NCBI RefSeq assembly: GCF_008386235.1 | Contig: NZ_CP040671.1 | Coordinates: 2,583,824-2,647,823 of the forward strand | DNA length: 64,000 bases | Source of the DNA: Thermosynechococcus sp. CL-1 | GTDB lineage: Bacteria; Cyanobacteriota; Cyanobacteriia; Thermosynechococcales; Thermosynechococcaceae | Direction of reading: 5' to 3' | Shown here: positions 44,549 to 54,008 of the stretch, piece after piece | Layout of the letters: every line of letters begins with the position of its first letter | Position numbering within the stretch: position 1 is the first letter of the stretch | Made by a program: the position numbers and the translations under genes | The notes under the pieces: generated by a model | The model's database searches: none | What the model was told of the DNA's origin: nothing | What the model saw: the letters and a program-made list of their open reading frames with translations, nothing else

Positions 44549-46780
44549 CTAGGGAGAACTCACTTCCGTGTGCTGACGGCGACGAATGTTGAGGACATCA
44601 GTGATTTTTCTAATTTGCGCCAAGAGATGATCCAACTGCTTTGCATTCACAATATCAATACACAAATCAATAATCGCTGTGCGTCCCGGATCTGTGTGGA
44701 CATTGGCTCGTCGCACATTAATTTGATTATCAGTTAAACGGGTCAAAATATCCTTAAGAATACCAACGCGATCAATCACCTCAATTTGCACATCCACAGG
44801 GTAGGTTTGGGGACGGCGTTGATTGACTTTTGTGTTCCAACTCACGGGAATCAGGCGATCGCTCGACACCGACTCTAGGTTGCTACAGCCCTGACGATGA
44901 ATTGAAATACCCCGACTCCCCAGCGTCACCACGCCAATAATCGGTTCATCGGGCACAGGACAACAGCAGCCAGCAATGTGATAAACCAAGCCCTCCACTC
45001 CAAGAATCGGGGAATCACTGGGTTTCGTGCTGGCGGGTACACGGTTAACAGGGGCAGATTCTGAAGGCAGTTCCGGTGGGGTTGTCTCTGGACGCGCTAG
45101 GGTAATTGCCCGCAGCCGATTCACCACCAGATTCAGCGTAATTTCGCCATAGCCCAAGGCGGCCACTAAATCATCGACACTTTGGTAGTTGCTGCGCTCT
45201 GCCACCTGTTGCATCTGCGGTGACTTCAGAAGGGCTTCTAGACCCGCTTTGCCCAGTTCCTTCTCCAGTAATTCCCGTCCCCGCTGCAGGTTTTCATCGC
45301 GGCGCGATCGCTTGTACCACTGCCGAATACGATTGCGTGCCGTTGTGGTTTTAACAAAGTTCAACCAGTCCAAACTGGGGTGGGCAGTTTTCTGGGTGAT
45401 GATCTCAACAATGTCGCCATTGCGCAGTGGTGTATCCAAGGGCACTATCCGACCATTCACCCGTGCCCCAGCACAGTGATTCCCGACATCGGTGTGAATA
45501 TGGTAGGCAAAGTCGAGGGGCGTCGCCCCCTGTTGCAGGGCAAGGACGTCCCCTTGGGGCGTAAAGACATAGACCTCCTTATCAAAGAGATCATCGCGAA
45601 TGCTATCGAGATATTCTTGGGCATCCTTGAGGTCATTTTGCCAATCCAGCAGTTGCCGTAGCCAAGTGAATTTTTGATCGCGAGCACTCCACTGTTGCGG
45701 TAAGGAATGACCTGTTTCTTTATACTTCCAGTGGGCGGCAATCCCATACTCAGAGACATGGTGCATGGCCAATGTGCGAATTTGCACCTCCAAGGGGCGC
45801 CCCCCAAGACCAATAACCACCGTGTGCAGCGATTGATACTGGTTGGGTTTGGGCAAGCTGATGTAGTCCTTGAACCGCCCTGGCACAGAAAGGAAACAGT
45901 CATGGACGACCGCAAGGGCACGATAGCACTCATCCTTTGTGGCCACCAGAATGCGAATGCCCGCCACATCATAGATTTCATGGAATTCTTTTTGCTGCCG
46001 CATCATTTTTTGATAGATGCTATAGAGGTGTTTGGGACGGCCACTAATTTCTAAGTATCCAAAGCCCATTCCCGATAAGCGGTCATAGAGAATTTGAATT
46101 GCCTGCTGCAGTTGTGCCTCGCGATTAGCGCGTTTCTCCGCCACCAGTTCCTGAATGCGGCGGTAGGCTTCTGGCTCTAAATACTTAAAGGCTAAATCCT
46201 CTAGCTCCCACTTGATCCGCCAAATCCCCAAGCGATTGGCCAAGGGGGCAAAGACATCACGGGTTTCTTGGGCAATGGCACGGCGGCGATCTTCCGGTAG
46301 ATACTCTAGGGTGCGCATATTATGCAGGCGATCGGCCAGCTTGACAACGATGACCCGAATATCCTGCGCCATCGCCAAAAACATGCGTCGGAAACTTTCC
46401 GCTTGCCGCTCCGTCTTACTGGAGAAGTTAAACTTCGAGAGCTTGGTGACCCCCTCCACCAGTCGCCGCACCTCGGCACCAAAATTGGCTTCTAGCTCCT
46501 CTGCTGTAACAGCGGTATCCTCAATCACATCGTGGAGAAGCCCCGCCGCCAAAAGAGCAGGCCCGCCGCCTAGATCCCGCAGAATACTCGCCACTGCCAC
46601 AGGATGGGCAATGTAGGGTTCCCCAGACGCCCGTCGCTGTCCTTGGTGTAAGTCGTAAGCAAATTGAAACGCTCGACAGACCAAATCATCCCCATTCTCA
46701 GGCTCTGGATTTCGCAGGCACGTCGCTAACCAATCGGGTAATTCAATATCAGTCGGCAAGCTAGGTGCAAAAGCGTTCAT
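44549..46780 (-). CDS. rel: Bifunctional (p)ppGpp synthetase/hydrolase
   Basis: 743 residues in RelA/SpoT order: HD hydrolase (L-L-H-D-V-I-E-D-T), synthetase (R-F-K-D-Y-I-S-L-P-K-P-N-Q-Y-Q-S-L-H), TGS (V-Y-V-F-T-P-Q-G-D), helical region, and C-terminal ACT (D-R-V-G-I-L-K-D-I). The HD motif is intact, so hydrolysis is expected as well as synthesis. In cyanobacteria ppGpp governs the dark and nutrient response. The frame reaches 46828, but I start at the ATG giving M-N-A-F-A-P; an M-Y-V-L start would add 16 residues. No paralogue is in the window. Confidence 0.95.
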   Translation of the reverse strand: MNAFAPSLPTDIELPDWLATCLRNPEPENGDDLVCRAFQFAYDLHQGQRRASGEPYIAHPVAVASILRDLGGGPALLAAGLLHDVIEDTAVTAEELEANFGAEVRRLVEGVTKLSKFNFSSKTERQAESFRRMFLAMAQDIRVIVVKLADRLHNMRTLEYLPEDRRRAIAQETRDVFAPLANRLGIWRIKWELEDLAFKYLEPEAYRRIQELVAEKRANREAQLQQAIQILYDRLSGMGFGYLEISGRPKHLYSIYQKMMRQQKEFHEIYDVAGIRILVATKDECYRALAVVHDCFLSVPGRFKDYISLPKPNQYQSLHTVVIGLGGRPLEVQIRTLAMHHVSEYGIAAHWKYKETGHSLPQQWSARDQKFTWLRQLLDWQNDLKDAQEYLDSIRDDLFDKEVYVFTPQGDVLALQQGATPLDFAYHIHTDVGNHCAGARVNGRIVPLDTPLRNGDIVEIITQKTAHPSLDWLNFVKTTTARNRIRQWYKRSRRDENLQRGRELLEKELGKAGLEALLKSPQMQQVAERSNYQSVDDLVAALGYGEITLNLVVNRLRAITLARPETTPPELPSESAPVNRVPASTKPSDSPILGVEGLVYHIAGCCCPVPDEPIIGVVTLGSRGISIHRQGCSNLESVSSDRLIPVSWNTKVNQRRPQTYPVDVQIEVIDRVGILKDILTRLTDNQINVRRANVHTDPGRTAIIDLCIDIVNAKQLDHLLAQIRKITDVLNIRRRQHTEVSSP

Positions 46781-46974
46781 AGCAGCAGGCGATCGGGAAA
46801 GCAGCACAGTGAATTCGAGTACGTACATTCTAGTTCAATTTCATGCCTATCGCGCGCATCCTGATCGTAAAGACGTTCCTAAACCCTCTCAAGTTTTACA
46901 GCTAGGGATTGTTCAATTTTGATCTCCTTTAACATAAAAATTAAGGACTTTAATCAGCAAGGGGGAAGCGTATC

Positions 46975-47679
46975 GTGGGGGTCTCACTCACACCAATGAC
47001 ACGGCACTACATTCTGCGTTTACTCAATCAAGGAAGCGATATTTTTGCCCTCGCCGGTCAAAGTTTAGAGAAAGCAGTGGGCGATCGCGGGAACGATATT
47101 CTAAATCGCCTAGAATCCCTTGCCCCCTCAGAATTAGCAGCTGTAGAGATGATTGTGCGCCTCCACCGCTCCCTCAGCAACGAGGGGAATGAGGAGCCTC
47201 ACCGACAGATGCAATTAAAAAGCCTTGAGGAAAAACTATGGCGGATTTTGGGTATGGACTGCCCCTCTGAGAGTCCTCAAGCTGCGCCTAGGGAGTCAGT
47301 CATCCCTGTCAAAGAGCAGCCATCTTTAACGGTGGCTCAAGCCCTCGATCACTTGAACCGCGTCAGTGAATTAGCCCAAAAATACCTTGGCAAAGTCATC
47401 GTCGCGAATTACTGGCGAGCCTGCCGCCCTTCTAGTAGTTGGTTTGCTGATTTTGTTGTTACCGATGATGGCTACATCACCTACCACGGGTCGTTAGGGA
47501 CTGGGAAGACTCTTGTGAACCCAACTCAACAGCAGCAGTTGGAAACATGGTTAGTGAGTTTTGTGGATCAATGTCGCCGTATTCTCCCCCTCTTTAGACA
47601 GGATCTGCAAAAGGCAAGACTCTCGGGTTCGTCCCTAGAACCTGAATCAGAGATTACTGCTGTTGCAGATAAGCGCTAG
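46975..47679 (+). CDS. Conserved-looking protein of unknown function
   Basis: 234 residues, GTG start at 46975. An N-terminal helical part (about 8-90: [16 protein letters not shown]) and a Pro-containing linker (91-115) precede a mixed C-terminal part with [16 protein letters not shown] and [12 protein letters not shown]. No membrane helix, signal peptide or catalytic motif is seen. I do not recognise the family. It converges on purE with a 26-base overlap. A downstream ATG eight codons in (M-T-R-H-Y) is an alternative start. The 194 bases upstream show nothing else. Confidence 0.7.
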   Translation: MGVSLTPMTRHYILRLLNQGSDIFALAGQSLEKAVGDRGNDILNRLESLAPSELAAVEMIVRLHRSLSNEGNEEPHRQMQLKSLEEKLWRILGMDCPSESPQAAPRESVIPVKEQPSLTVAQALDHLNRVSELAQKYLGKVIVANYWRACRPSSSWFADFVVTDDGYITYHGSLGTGKTLVNPTQQQQLETWLVSFVDQCRRILPLFRQDLQKARLSGSSLEPESEITAVADKR

Positions 47680-48175
47680 CCCCCAGTGTTTGCAGTTTTT
47701 GATTCTTGGCGGTCACAGCGGCGGCCAACTCTTGACGATAGGCAATCACTTGCTCCAGCAGCTCTGGATCGTGACTGGCCAATAGTTGAACGGCCAATAG
47801 ACCTGCATTTTGAGCATTGCCAATGGCAACCGTCGCCACGGGAATTCCAGCTGGCATCTGCACAATGGAGTAGAGGGAGTCCAGCCCCTGCAAATGGCGG
47901 CTCGGTACAGGTACGCCAATCACGGGTAGGGGGGTTAAGGCAGCAATCATGCCGGGCAAGTGAGCAGCGCCACCGGCACCCGCAATAATGACTTTCAGAC
48001 CCCGCTGATGGGCATTTTGGGCAAACTCGACCATGGCAAGAGGCGTGCGGTGAGCTGAGAGAATCGCCACTTCATGGGGAATGCCAAAGCGTTCACAGAT
48101 GGCGATCGCCCCCTGCATGGTTGGCAAATCCGAATCACTGCCCATGACAATGGCAACCAGCGGCATCTCTGACAT
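47654..48175 (-). CDS. purE: N5-carboxyaminoimidazole ribonucleotide mutase
   Basis: 173-residue class I PurE of purine synthesis, moving the carboxyl group on N5-CAIR to give CAIR. It shows [10 protein letters not shown] (phosphate/substrate loop), S-A-H-R-T-P with the catalytic His, [10 protein letters not shown] and N-A-Q-N-A-G-L-L-A. The partner purK is not in the window. The C-terminal A-Y-L-Q-Q-Q overlaps the end of the convergent unknown gene. Confidence 0.95.
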   Translation of the reverse strand: MSEMPLVAIVMGSDSDLPTMQGAIAICERFGIPHEVAILSAHRTPLAMVEFAQNAHQRGLKVIIAGAGGAAHLPGMIAALTPLPVIGVPVPSRHLQGLDSLYSIVQMPAGIPVATVAIGNAQNAGLLAVQLLASHDPELLEQVIAYRQELAAAVTAKNQKLQTLGASAYLQQQ

Positions 48176-48253
48176 CCCTCTTTCCTACTCCCTCAGCAAA
48201 CGGTGCAACCTCATCCTACAGCCCTTTTCACAGGAGCGAGATATTATTTCTCT

Positions 48254-49198
48254 ATGATTACTGCTGCTGCGATTAAGCAATTTGCCCATCAGTTGGGGTT
48301 CCATCGGGTGGGGATTGTGGATTTGCGCACCTATACCGATGACCATCCTTCTGGGGTAGCTGCCCTACAACGCTGGTTAGCCCAAGGCTTCCAAGGGGAG
48401 ATGGCGTGGATGGCCAACCCGCGGCGACAGGAGATTCAAGCCGTCCTGCCGGGAGCGCAATCAGTGATTTCCGTTGCCCTCAATTACTATCAGCCTGATC
48501 CAGAGCCACCCCCCAAGGTGAAAATTGCCCGCTATGGGTGGGGACGGGATTACCACCGGGTTCTGGGAAAACGCTTGCAAGCCCTAGGCCAATGGCTGCA
48601 GTCGCAGGTACCTGAGATGGACTACCGTTGGTATGTGGATACAGGCCCGGTACAGGACAAAGTGTGGGCGGAGCAGGCGGGAATTGGCTGGATTGGCAAG
48701 CACAGTAATATCATTTCGCGGCAGTATGGCTCCTGGATTTTTTTGGGAGAGTTAATTACCACGTTGGAGTTGCCGGGCGATCGCCCCCACACCAATCACT
48801 GCGGCACCTGTACCCGTTGCTTGGCCGCCTGTCCCACCGGCGCCATTGTTGAACCCTATGTGGTGGATGCCAACCGCTGCATTGCCTACCACACGATCGA
48901 AAGCCGTGCCCCGGAAATTCCCCCCGCCATTGCTGCTCATTTAGAAGGATGGGTTGCCGGCTGTGACATTTGCCAAGAGGTGTGTCCTTGGAATCAACGC
49001 TTTGCTCAACCCACGGATGTGGCCGACTTTGCCCCGCGATCGCCCCTCTTGAAGACTTCTCCAGAGGAACTCGCCACCCTCAGCGATGTAGCATGGGATG
49101 AACTCACCCGTGGTTCTGCCCTACGGCGAATTAAACCCGCCCAATGGCGCCGCAATGCCCAAGCGGTGCTGTCTGCCAATCGGTATGATGAAAAATGA
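48254..49198 (+). CDS. queG: Epoxyqueuosine reductase
   Basis: 314-residue cobalamin and iron-sulfur enzyme that makes queuosine in tRNA. The two [4Fe-4S] motifs are [12 protein letters not shown] and [11 protein letters not shown]. An N-terminal nitroreductase-like cobalamin domain (about 1-170) has the D-T-G-P-V segment with the catalytic Asp. I start at ATG 48254; the frame extends 17 codons upstream without support. It implies a B12-type cofactor is available (cyanobacteria usually make pseudocobalamin). Its TGA lies 20 bases before the VKOR start. Confidence 0.93.
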   Translation: MITAAAIKQFAHQLGFHRVGIVDLRTYTDDHPSGVAALQRWLAQGFQGEMAWMANPRRQEIQAVLPGAQSVISVALNYYQPDPEPPPKVKIARYGWGRDYHRVLGKRLQALGQWLQSQVPEMDYRWYVDTGPVQDKVWAEQAGIGWIGKHSNIISRQYGSWIFLGELITTLELPGDRPHTNHCGTCTRCLAACPTGAIVEPYVVDANRCIAYHTIESRAPEIPPAIAAHLEGWVAGCDICQEVCPWNQRFAQPTDVADFAPRSPLLKTSPEELATLSDVAWDELTRGSALRRIKPAQWRRNAQAVLSANRYDEK

Positions 49199-49218
49199 TT
49201 CAATGCGGAGGCTCACCT

Positions 49219-50118
49219 ATGGTTCGACGACGCTCCACCCCTTGGATTCATCGTTGGTCACGGTGGTTGATTGGCGGGGTTGCCCTCGCTGGCATGGTGG
49301 TGACCGCCTACCTGACGATCGCCAAGCTGACCAATCAAGAGGTCACTTGTCCCACCGATGGCTGTGACATTGTCCTCAATAGTCCTTGGGCAACCGTGTT
49401 TGGTATTCCCCTCTCCCTCATTGGCTTTGTCGCCTACACGGGAATGCTGTCGTTGGCGGCCTTGCCCCTGTTGTTGAACCAGCCGCAGCAAAAAGAACTC
49501 CGCCGCAATGCTGAAAACACCACTTGGCTTTTGCTCTTTCTGGGGGCAACGGCCATGGCCAGCTTTAGTAGTTACCTGATGTATGTTTTGGTAACAGAAA
49601 TTAAGGCCAGTTGTCCCTACTGTATTGCCTCAGCCGTCTTTAGCTTTACATTTTTAATCTTGACGATTATTGGTCGTGAATGGAGCGATCGCGGTCAGCT
49701 CTTTTTTAATGGTGTTATTGTTGCTGTGATTACGCTGGTGGCCGTCTTTGGCATCTATAATGCCCGCATGGCTAACCCTGAGGGTCCTGGCATCCCCATC
49801 GTCAATACCTCAGGTGCGGCGGAAATGGCCCTTGCTCGCCATCTCACCCAAGTGGGAGCGGTTATGTATGGTGCCTATTGGTGTAGCCACTGCCACGATC
49901 AAAAGGAACTCTTTGGTAAGCAGGCAGTACGGGAACTCAACTATGTTGAATGTGACCCCAATGGTGCCAATCCCCAAGTGGAACGCTGCCGTGCCAAGGG
50001 AATTCAGGGCTATCCCACATGGGAAATCAACGATCAGCTTTACTCCGGCACGCGATCGCTAAGCGAACTCAGTCAACTCAGCCAATACACAGGCCCGATG
50101 AACTTCAAGAACCAATAG
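49219..50118 (+). CDS. VKOR-thioredoxin fusion, disulfide-forming membrane protein
   Basis: 299 residues: four to five membrane helices with the VKOR loop cysteines C44/C49 and active-site C132-P-Y-C135, then a lumenal thioredoxin-like domain with C222-S-H-C225. This fused layout is known from cyanobacteria and from plant LTO1: VKOR oxidises the Trx domain and passes electrons to plastoquinone or phylloquinone, forming disulfides in lumenal proteins. The ATG at 49219 has an ideal GGAGG (49207-49211) seven bases upstream; an earlier ATG at 49195 overlaps the queG stop but lacks one. Confidence 0.93.
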   Translation: MVRRRSTPWIHRWSRWLIGGVALAGMVVTAYLTIAKLTNQEVTCPTDGCDIVLNSPWATVFGIPLSLIGFVAYTGMLSLAALPLLLNQPQQKELRRNAENTTWLLLFLGATAMASFSSYLMYVLVTEIKASCPYCIASAVFSFTFLILTIIGREWSDRGQLFFNGVIVAVITLVAVFGIYNARMANPEGPGIPIVNTSGAAEMALARHLTQVGAVMYGAYWCSHCHDQKELFGKQAVRELNYVECDPNGANPQVERCRAKGIQGYPTWEINDQLYSGTRSLSELSQLSQYTGPMNFKNQ

Positions 50119-50173
50119 GGGCAAGGAACGGCAGTGATAGAATGAAGCCAACCGGGCACTACGCAGGTTTTTT

Positions 50174-50944
50174 ATGCTTTCTATTGATACAGTCGCCGAA
50201 CCCGCCAAGGCTCCTTTTGCCACACCACCTGCCCTTGCCAACATTTTAGTGGTTGAAGATGAAGACCTGATTCGGGAAACCCTTGTCCTTGCTTTGCAGG
50301 AGGAAGGCTACCATACCCTTGTGGCCAGTGATGGTTATGAGGCTCTCAATCTCATTAATACCTATCTCTTGACGGATACTAATCCTGAAAAGGCAGAGGT
50401 GAATTTGATCATCCTAGATGTCATGCTGCCGGGCATCAATGGATTAGACCTATGCCGCTTAATTCGCCGTGAAGGCTGTACAGTTCCCATTCTCATGATC
50501 AGTGCCAAAGGCAGTGAAATTGATCGAGTGGTTGGCCTTGAAATTGGTGCCGATGACTACTTGGCCAAGCCCTTTGGCATGCGGGAGATGCTGGCGCGCT
50601 GTCGTGCCCTATTACGGCGGACGCAAATTCAACAGGCTACGGTGCCAACGGTTCTGCGCTTTCGCGATCTCTGCCTCTATCCCCAAGAATGCCGCGTAAC
50701 CCTGCGGGGCGAGGAAATCAATCTCTCCCCCAAAGAATACAAACTGCTTGAGCTATTTATGCGCCACCCCCGCCGTGTTTGGCCACGGGAGCAGTTATTG
50801 GATCAGGTGTGGGGGCATGACTTTATTGGTGATAGCAAAACCGTTGATGTCCACATCCGCTGGCTGCGGGAGAAAATTGAAACCGACCCTAGCCATCCCC
50901 AGTACATTCTTACGGTGCGCGGTTTTGGTTATCGTTTTGGTTGA
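50174..50944 (+). CDS. OmpR/PhoB-family response regulator (SphR-like)
   Basis: 256 residues: an N-terminal extension of 24, a receiver (L-V-V-E-D-E-D, I-L-D-V-M-L-P-G-I-N-G with the phospho-Asp, L-A-K-P-F), and a winged-helix DNA-binding domain (S-P-K-E-Y-K-L-L-E-L-F, R-R-V-W-P-R-E-Q-L-L, T-V-D-V-H-I-R-W-L-R-E-K-I, G-F-G-Y-R-F-G). The sequence resembles what I recall of cyanobacterial SphR, the phosphate-response regulator, but no histidine kinase is adjacent, so the symbol is withheld. Its 3' end overlaps the convergent small membrane gene by 35 bases. Confidence 0.88.
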   Translation: MLSIDTVAEPAKAPFATPPALANILVVEDEDLIRETLVLALQEEGYHTLVASDGYEALNLINTYLLTDTNPEKAEVNLIILDVMLPGINGLDLCRLIRREGCTVPILMISAKGSEIDRVVGLEIGADDYLAKPFGMREMLARCRALLRRTQIQQATVPTVLRFRDLCLYPQECRVTLRGEEINLSPKEYKLLELFMRHPRRVWPREQLLDQVWGHDFIGDSKTVDVHIRWLREKIETDPSHPQYILTVRGFGYRFG

Positions 50945-51119
50945 GCCTCAGTAAAACAATCCCCATCAAAGCTGCCGGTAAAAAGAGCAGTAAAGTAATT
51001 AGCCCCAAATTTGGCGGCAGGGGATAGAGGGGGGCAATAAATTTAATCCCTAGGGAAATCAACAGTGACACAAGGAAAATCACCGATAACCACGTCAGTT
51101 CTGACAGCCAAGGTGTCAT
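50910..51119 (-). CDS. Small two-helix membrane protein
   Basis: 69 residues with two hydrophobic segments (about 9-28 and 36-58) split by a P-L-Y-P-L-P-P-N loop, and a polar tail. It begins one base after the aroE stop on the same strand and probably shares its transcript. The location and coding-like composition support a real gene. It fills a gap that would otherwise be empty. Function unknown. Confidence 0.65.
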   Translation of the reverse strand: MTPWLSELTWLSVIFLVSLLISLGIKFIAPLYPLPPNLGLITLLLFLPAALMGIVLLRLNQNDNQNRAP

Positions 51120-51120
51120 G

Positions 51121-51981
51121 TTATTTCTCCCTCCCTAGGGCAGTTTCAAGGGCAGTGGCCATGATGGCAGTAGGTGCGGGTTGGCCAATCCAGTACTCCA
51201 AGGCTGCGGCTCCCTGATGGAGAAGCATGGCAAGGCCGTCGAAGGTTTGCAGTCCCCGTGCCATCGCTAATTGCAAAAGAAGGGTGGGGCGAGGTTTGTA
51301 GATGAGGTCATAGACAATGGCGGTGGCGGGCAATTTTGCCAAATCCTCGGCTGTGAGGGGGGTGGCGCTAGTATGGGGACTCATGCCAATGGGGGTGGTA
51401 TTGACCACAAGGCTAACGTTCTCCAAACAAGTGGCCCGCTCTGACCATGGGAGGGGATGGAGCGTGATCTGTGGCCAACTGGCAACAAAGGCCTCTAGCC
51501 GTTCCCCTTGGCGACCACTGATATAGATCTGCCGACAGCCCAAGTCATAACAGGCAGTGACCACGGCTCGCGCGGCACCCCCATAGCCCAAGACTAAAAC
51601 GGCAATCTCTGACCACGGGTAGGACTGTTGCCGCAGTGGTGCCAAGAAACCATGCACATCAGTATTGGTACCCACCCAACCCTTTTCACTGCGATAGACA
51701 GTGTTGACTGCCCCCACCTGCTGTGCGAGGTCGCTGACATCCGCCAAATAGGGAAGGATGGTTTCTTTGTGGGGAATGGTGACATTAAAGCCAACGACAT
51801 TCAGGGCATCGAGGCCAGCGATCGCCACCCCCAACTGCTGTGACTTCACCCCAAAGGGCACATAGACATAGTTCAACCCCAAATGCTCCAGCGCGGCATT
51901 GTGCATTGCCGGTGAGAGGGTGTGGGCAATCGGGTCGCCAATCACCCCCAGAAGCTGGGTGTGGCCAGAGATCTTCGGCAT
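51121..51981 (-). CDS. aroE: Shikimate dehydrogenase
   Basis: 286 residues; NADPH-dependent reduction of 3-dehydroshikimate. N-terminal substrate domain with D-P-I-A-H-T-L-S-P-A-M-H-N, N-V-T-I-P-H-K (catalytic Lys) and T-N-T-D; C-terminal Rossmann domain with G-Y-G-G-A-A-R-A and N-T-T-P-I-G-M. The start lies six bases after the glnB stop on the same strand, so aroE may be co-expressed with glnB. Confidence 0.95.
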   Translation of the reverse strand: MPKISGHTQLLGVIGDPIAHTLSPAMHNAALEHLGLNYVYVPFGVKSQQLGVAIAGLDALNVVGFNVTIPHKETILPYLADVSDLAQQVGAVNTVYRSEKGWVGTNTDVHGFLAPLRQQSYPWSEIAVLVLGYGGAARAVVTACYDLGCRQIYISGRQGERLEAFVASWPQITLHPLPWSERATCLENVSLVVNTTPIGMSPHTSATPLTAEDLAKLPATAIVYDLIYKPRPTLLLQLAMARGLQTFDGLAMLLHQGAAALEYWIGQPAPTAIMATALETALGREK

Positions 51982-51987
51982 CCGCTC

Positions 51988-52341
<354 letters not shown>

Positions 52342-52391
52342 TTATGGCAACGGGCTAATCTTTATTTAGCATTGGCAAAAGAGTATAGCGT

Positions 52392-52405
52392 GTAGCAATA
52401 ACTAC
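52392..52405 (-). promoter_or_regulatory. NtcA binding site upstream of glnB
   Basis: GTA-N8-TAC (the palindromic NtcA consensus) at 66 bases before the glnB start. On the minus strand, 23 bases after the TAC comes TAAATA (complement of 52363-52368), a weak -10 at the spacing expected for NtcA-activated promoters. glnB is a known NtcA target in other cyanobacteria. Confidence 0.7.
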
Positions 52406-52503
52406 ATTATCTCCAATCCTCGGGCGATCGCCCAATGGCAAGGTCTCGCGCTGGCTCCAGAAAATAAGCTCTAATAGGGAAGGAGATTAAGAGGGGATCA
52501 AGC

Positions 52504-53232
52504 ATGGGGTGGCAGCGACCCGATGGCCGTCAACCACAGGAATTGCGATCGCACCAGTTTCAGCGGCATTTCACCCAATTTGCCTTAGGATCGGTACTCG
52601 CCCAAGCGGGGCAAACGCAAGTGTTGTGCACTGTTAGTCTCAAGGAAGGCGTACCCAAGTTTTTAGAAGGCACAGGCCAAGGCTGGCTGACAGCGGAGTA
52701 CCGCATGCTACCCAGTGCAACGCGGCCACGGCAAGAGCGAGAATTTCTCAAACTCTCTGGGCGCACCCAAGAAATTCAACGCCTGATTGGTCGCAGCTTA
52801 CGCTCGGCCTTGAACCTATCCCTATTGGGAGAGCGCACACTGATTGTGGATGCCGATGTGCTCCAAGCCGATGCTGGCACGCGATCGCTAGCGATTACAG
52901 GGGGCTACATTGCCCTTGTGGATGCCCTTAGTGCCCTACTTCAGCAAGGGGTACTCAGTGAATCTCCCCTGTGTCATCAGGTGGCCGCAGTCTCCGTGGG
53001 GCTGATTGATGGTGACCCCTATTTGGATTTGAGCTACGCTGAGGATGTGGCGGCCAGTGTGGACTTCAATGTCGTGATGACGGCCAATGGTCAGTTCATT
53101 GAGGTTCAAGGTACAGCAGAGATCGGTTCCTTTGATCGGCCAACCCTCGATCGCCTTCTCGATGTCGCCAGCCAAGGGATTCAAGAACTCATTGAGATTC
53201 AACAGCACGTCTTAGCCGCAAGCTATGAGTGA
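52504..53232 (+). CDS. rph: Ribonuclease PH
   Basis: 242-residue phosphorolytic 3'-5' exonuclease that trims tRNA 3' ends. Landmarks: R-P-D-G-R (4-8 of the canonical N-terminus), [22 protein letters not shown]-x-A-T, I-G-R-S-L-R and [12 protein letters not shown]. Catalytic Asp residues of L-D-L-S-Y-A-E-D are intact. It overlaps the next gene by 8 bases. Confidence 0.95.
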   Translation: MGWQRPDGRQPQELRSHQFQRHFTQFALGSVLAQAGQTQVLCTVSLKEGVPKFLEGTGQGWLTAEYRMLPSATRPRQEREFLKLSGRTQEIQRLIGRSLRSALNLSLLGERTLIVDADVLQADAGTRSLAITGGYIALVDALSALLQQGVLSESPLCHQVAAVSVGLIDGDPYLDLSYAEDVAASVDFNVVMTANGQFIEVQGTAEIGSFDRPTLDRLLDVASQGIQELIEIQQHVLAASYE

Positions 53233-53836
53233 GCAGGCCATTTACCTCGGACACATCGTCAAGTCCAACTCCCACTGCGATTATGTGGCGCAATTGGTGG
53301 ATCGCTTGGATGTGCCCCACCCCCCCGCCCCAGAAGACTATGGGTTTGGTCGCTTTGTCAAGCTAGAGGATGAGCAGCGCCACTGGGCGGTTGGCGTCAT
53401 TTACAATTCCCAACTATTCAATCCCCAGTTTCCTCCAATCAGCCCCCGCCTCACCACCAATGCCGACACCTTTCTCAGTCCAGATTTGGTCAGTGAAACT
53501 CGCACGCTGCTGTGGATTGCCCTCATTGGTCATTTGGTGACTACTGAGGATCGCCTCTATGGCCAGCAGGGGATACCAAGGCTCGTGGTACCAGTAAATA
53601 CCCCTGTTTGGCAGCTGACAAGCGCAGAGGTGCTTGCCTTCCATCGCAGTGCCCAAGGCCAAGCTCAGTTTCGCTACTATGCCCATTTGTTGCGCTCAAC
53701 GGGAAATTATGCTGCACCCTTGTTGGGGCAAATTCTGGAAACCATTACGCCACTGTTCAGTGGAACTGAACGGCGATCGCTCGAAATTATCAACAAAGAG
53801 TTGGCTTGGCGGCATACCTTAGGGAGTTTGCGCTAA
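53225..53836 (+). CDS. HAS-barrel-like protein coupled to rph
   Basis: 203 residues. The N-terminal 70 ([33 protein letters not shown]) resemble the HAS-barrel found at the N-terminus of HerA ATPases, but no ATPase follows. The remainder is helical ([16 protein letters not shown]). Cyanobacteria have conserved proteins of this kind with no known role. The ATG lies inside the rph 3' end (8-base overlap), pointing to translational coupling and possibly RNA-related work. Confidence 0.75.
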   Translation: MSEQAIYLGHIVKSNSHCDYVAQLVDRLDVPHPPAPEDYGFGRFVKLEDEQRHWAVGVIYNSQLFNPQFPPISPRLTTNADTFLSPDLVSETRTLLWIALIGHLVTTEDRLYGQQGIPRLVVPVNTPVWQLTSAEVLAFHRSAQGQAQFRYYAHLLRSTGNYAAPLLGQILETITPLFSGTERRSLEIINKELAWRHTLGSLR

Positions 53837-53954
53837 GACTGGACACAGAAATTGGGGTTTTGCAAATAAACTTCATGAAAAATCCTATGCAATGGTGACA
53901 AATTAGCGATACATCTGCTAAGGTCATTAAGTGTGTGAGGAGCGAACCAGTTAA

Positions 53955-53991
53955 GGGCACCGAGACGAAACACGGCCAGTCGTCGGTGCTC
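53955..53991 (+). terminator. Strong hairpin in front of comM (terminator or attenuator)
   Basis: GGGCACCGA-GACGA (from 53955) pairs with TCGTCGGTGCTC (53980-53991), about 12 pairs with a small bulge, then CTTTCTGATTTT. It ends 17 bases before the comM ATG. A plausible promoter lies ahead: GTGACA (53896-53901) and TAAGGT (53919-53924), spaced 17. It may terminate the rph operon, or regulate comM by attenuation or as a small RNA. Confidence 0.5.
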
Positions 53992-54008
53992 TTTCTGATT
54001 TTGAGGCT

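Noticed and set aside
53932..53945. Complement of the Yfr1 small-RNA core (CTCCTCACAC) on the minus strand
   Set aside because: Yfr1 needs a terminator hairpin directly after the motif; on the minus strand nothing suitable follows, and the only hairpin lies on the wrong side.
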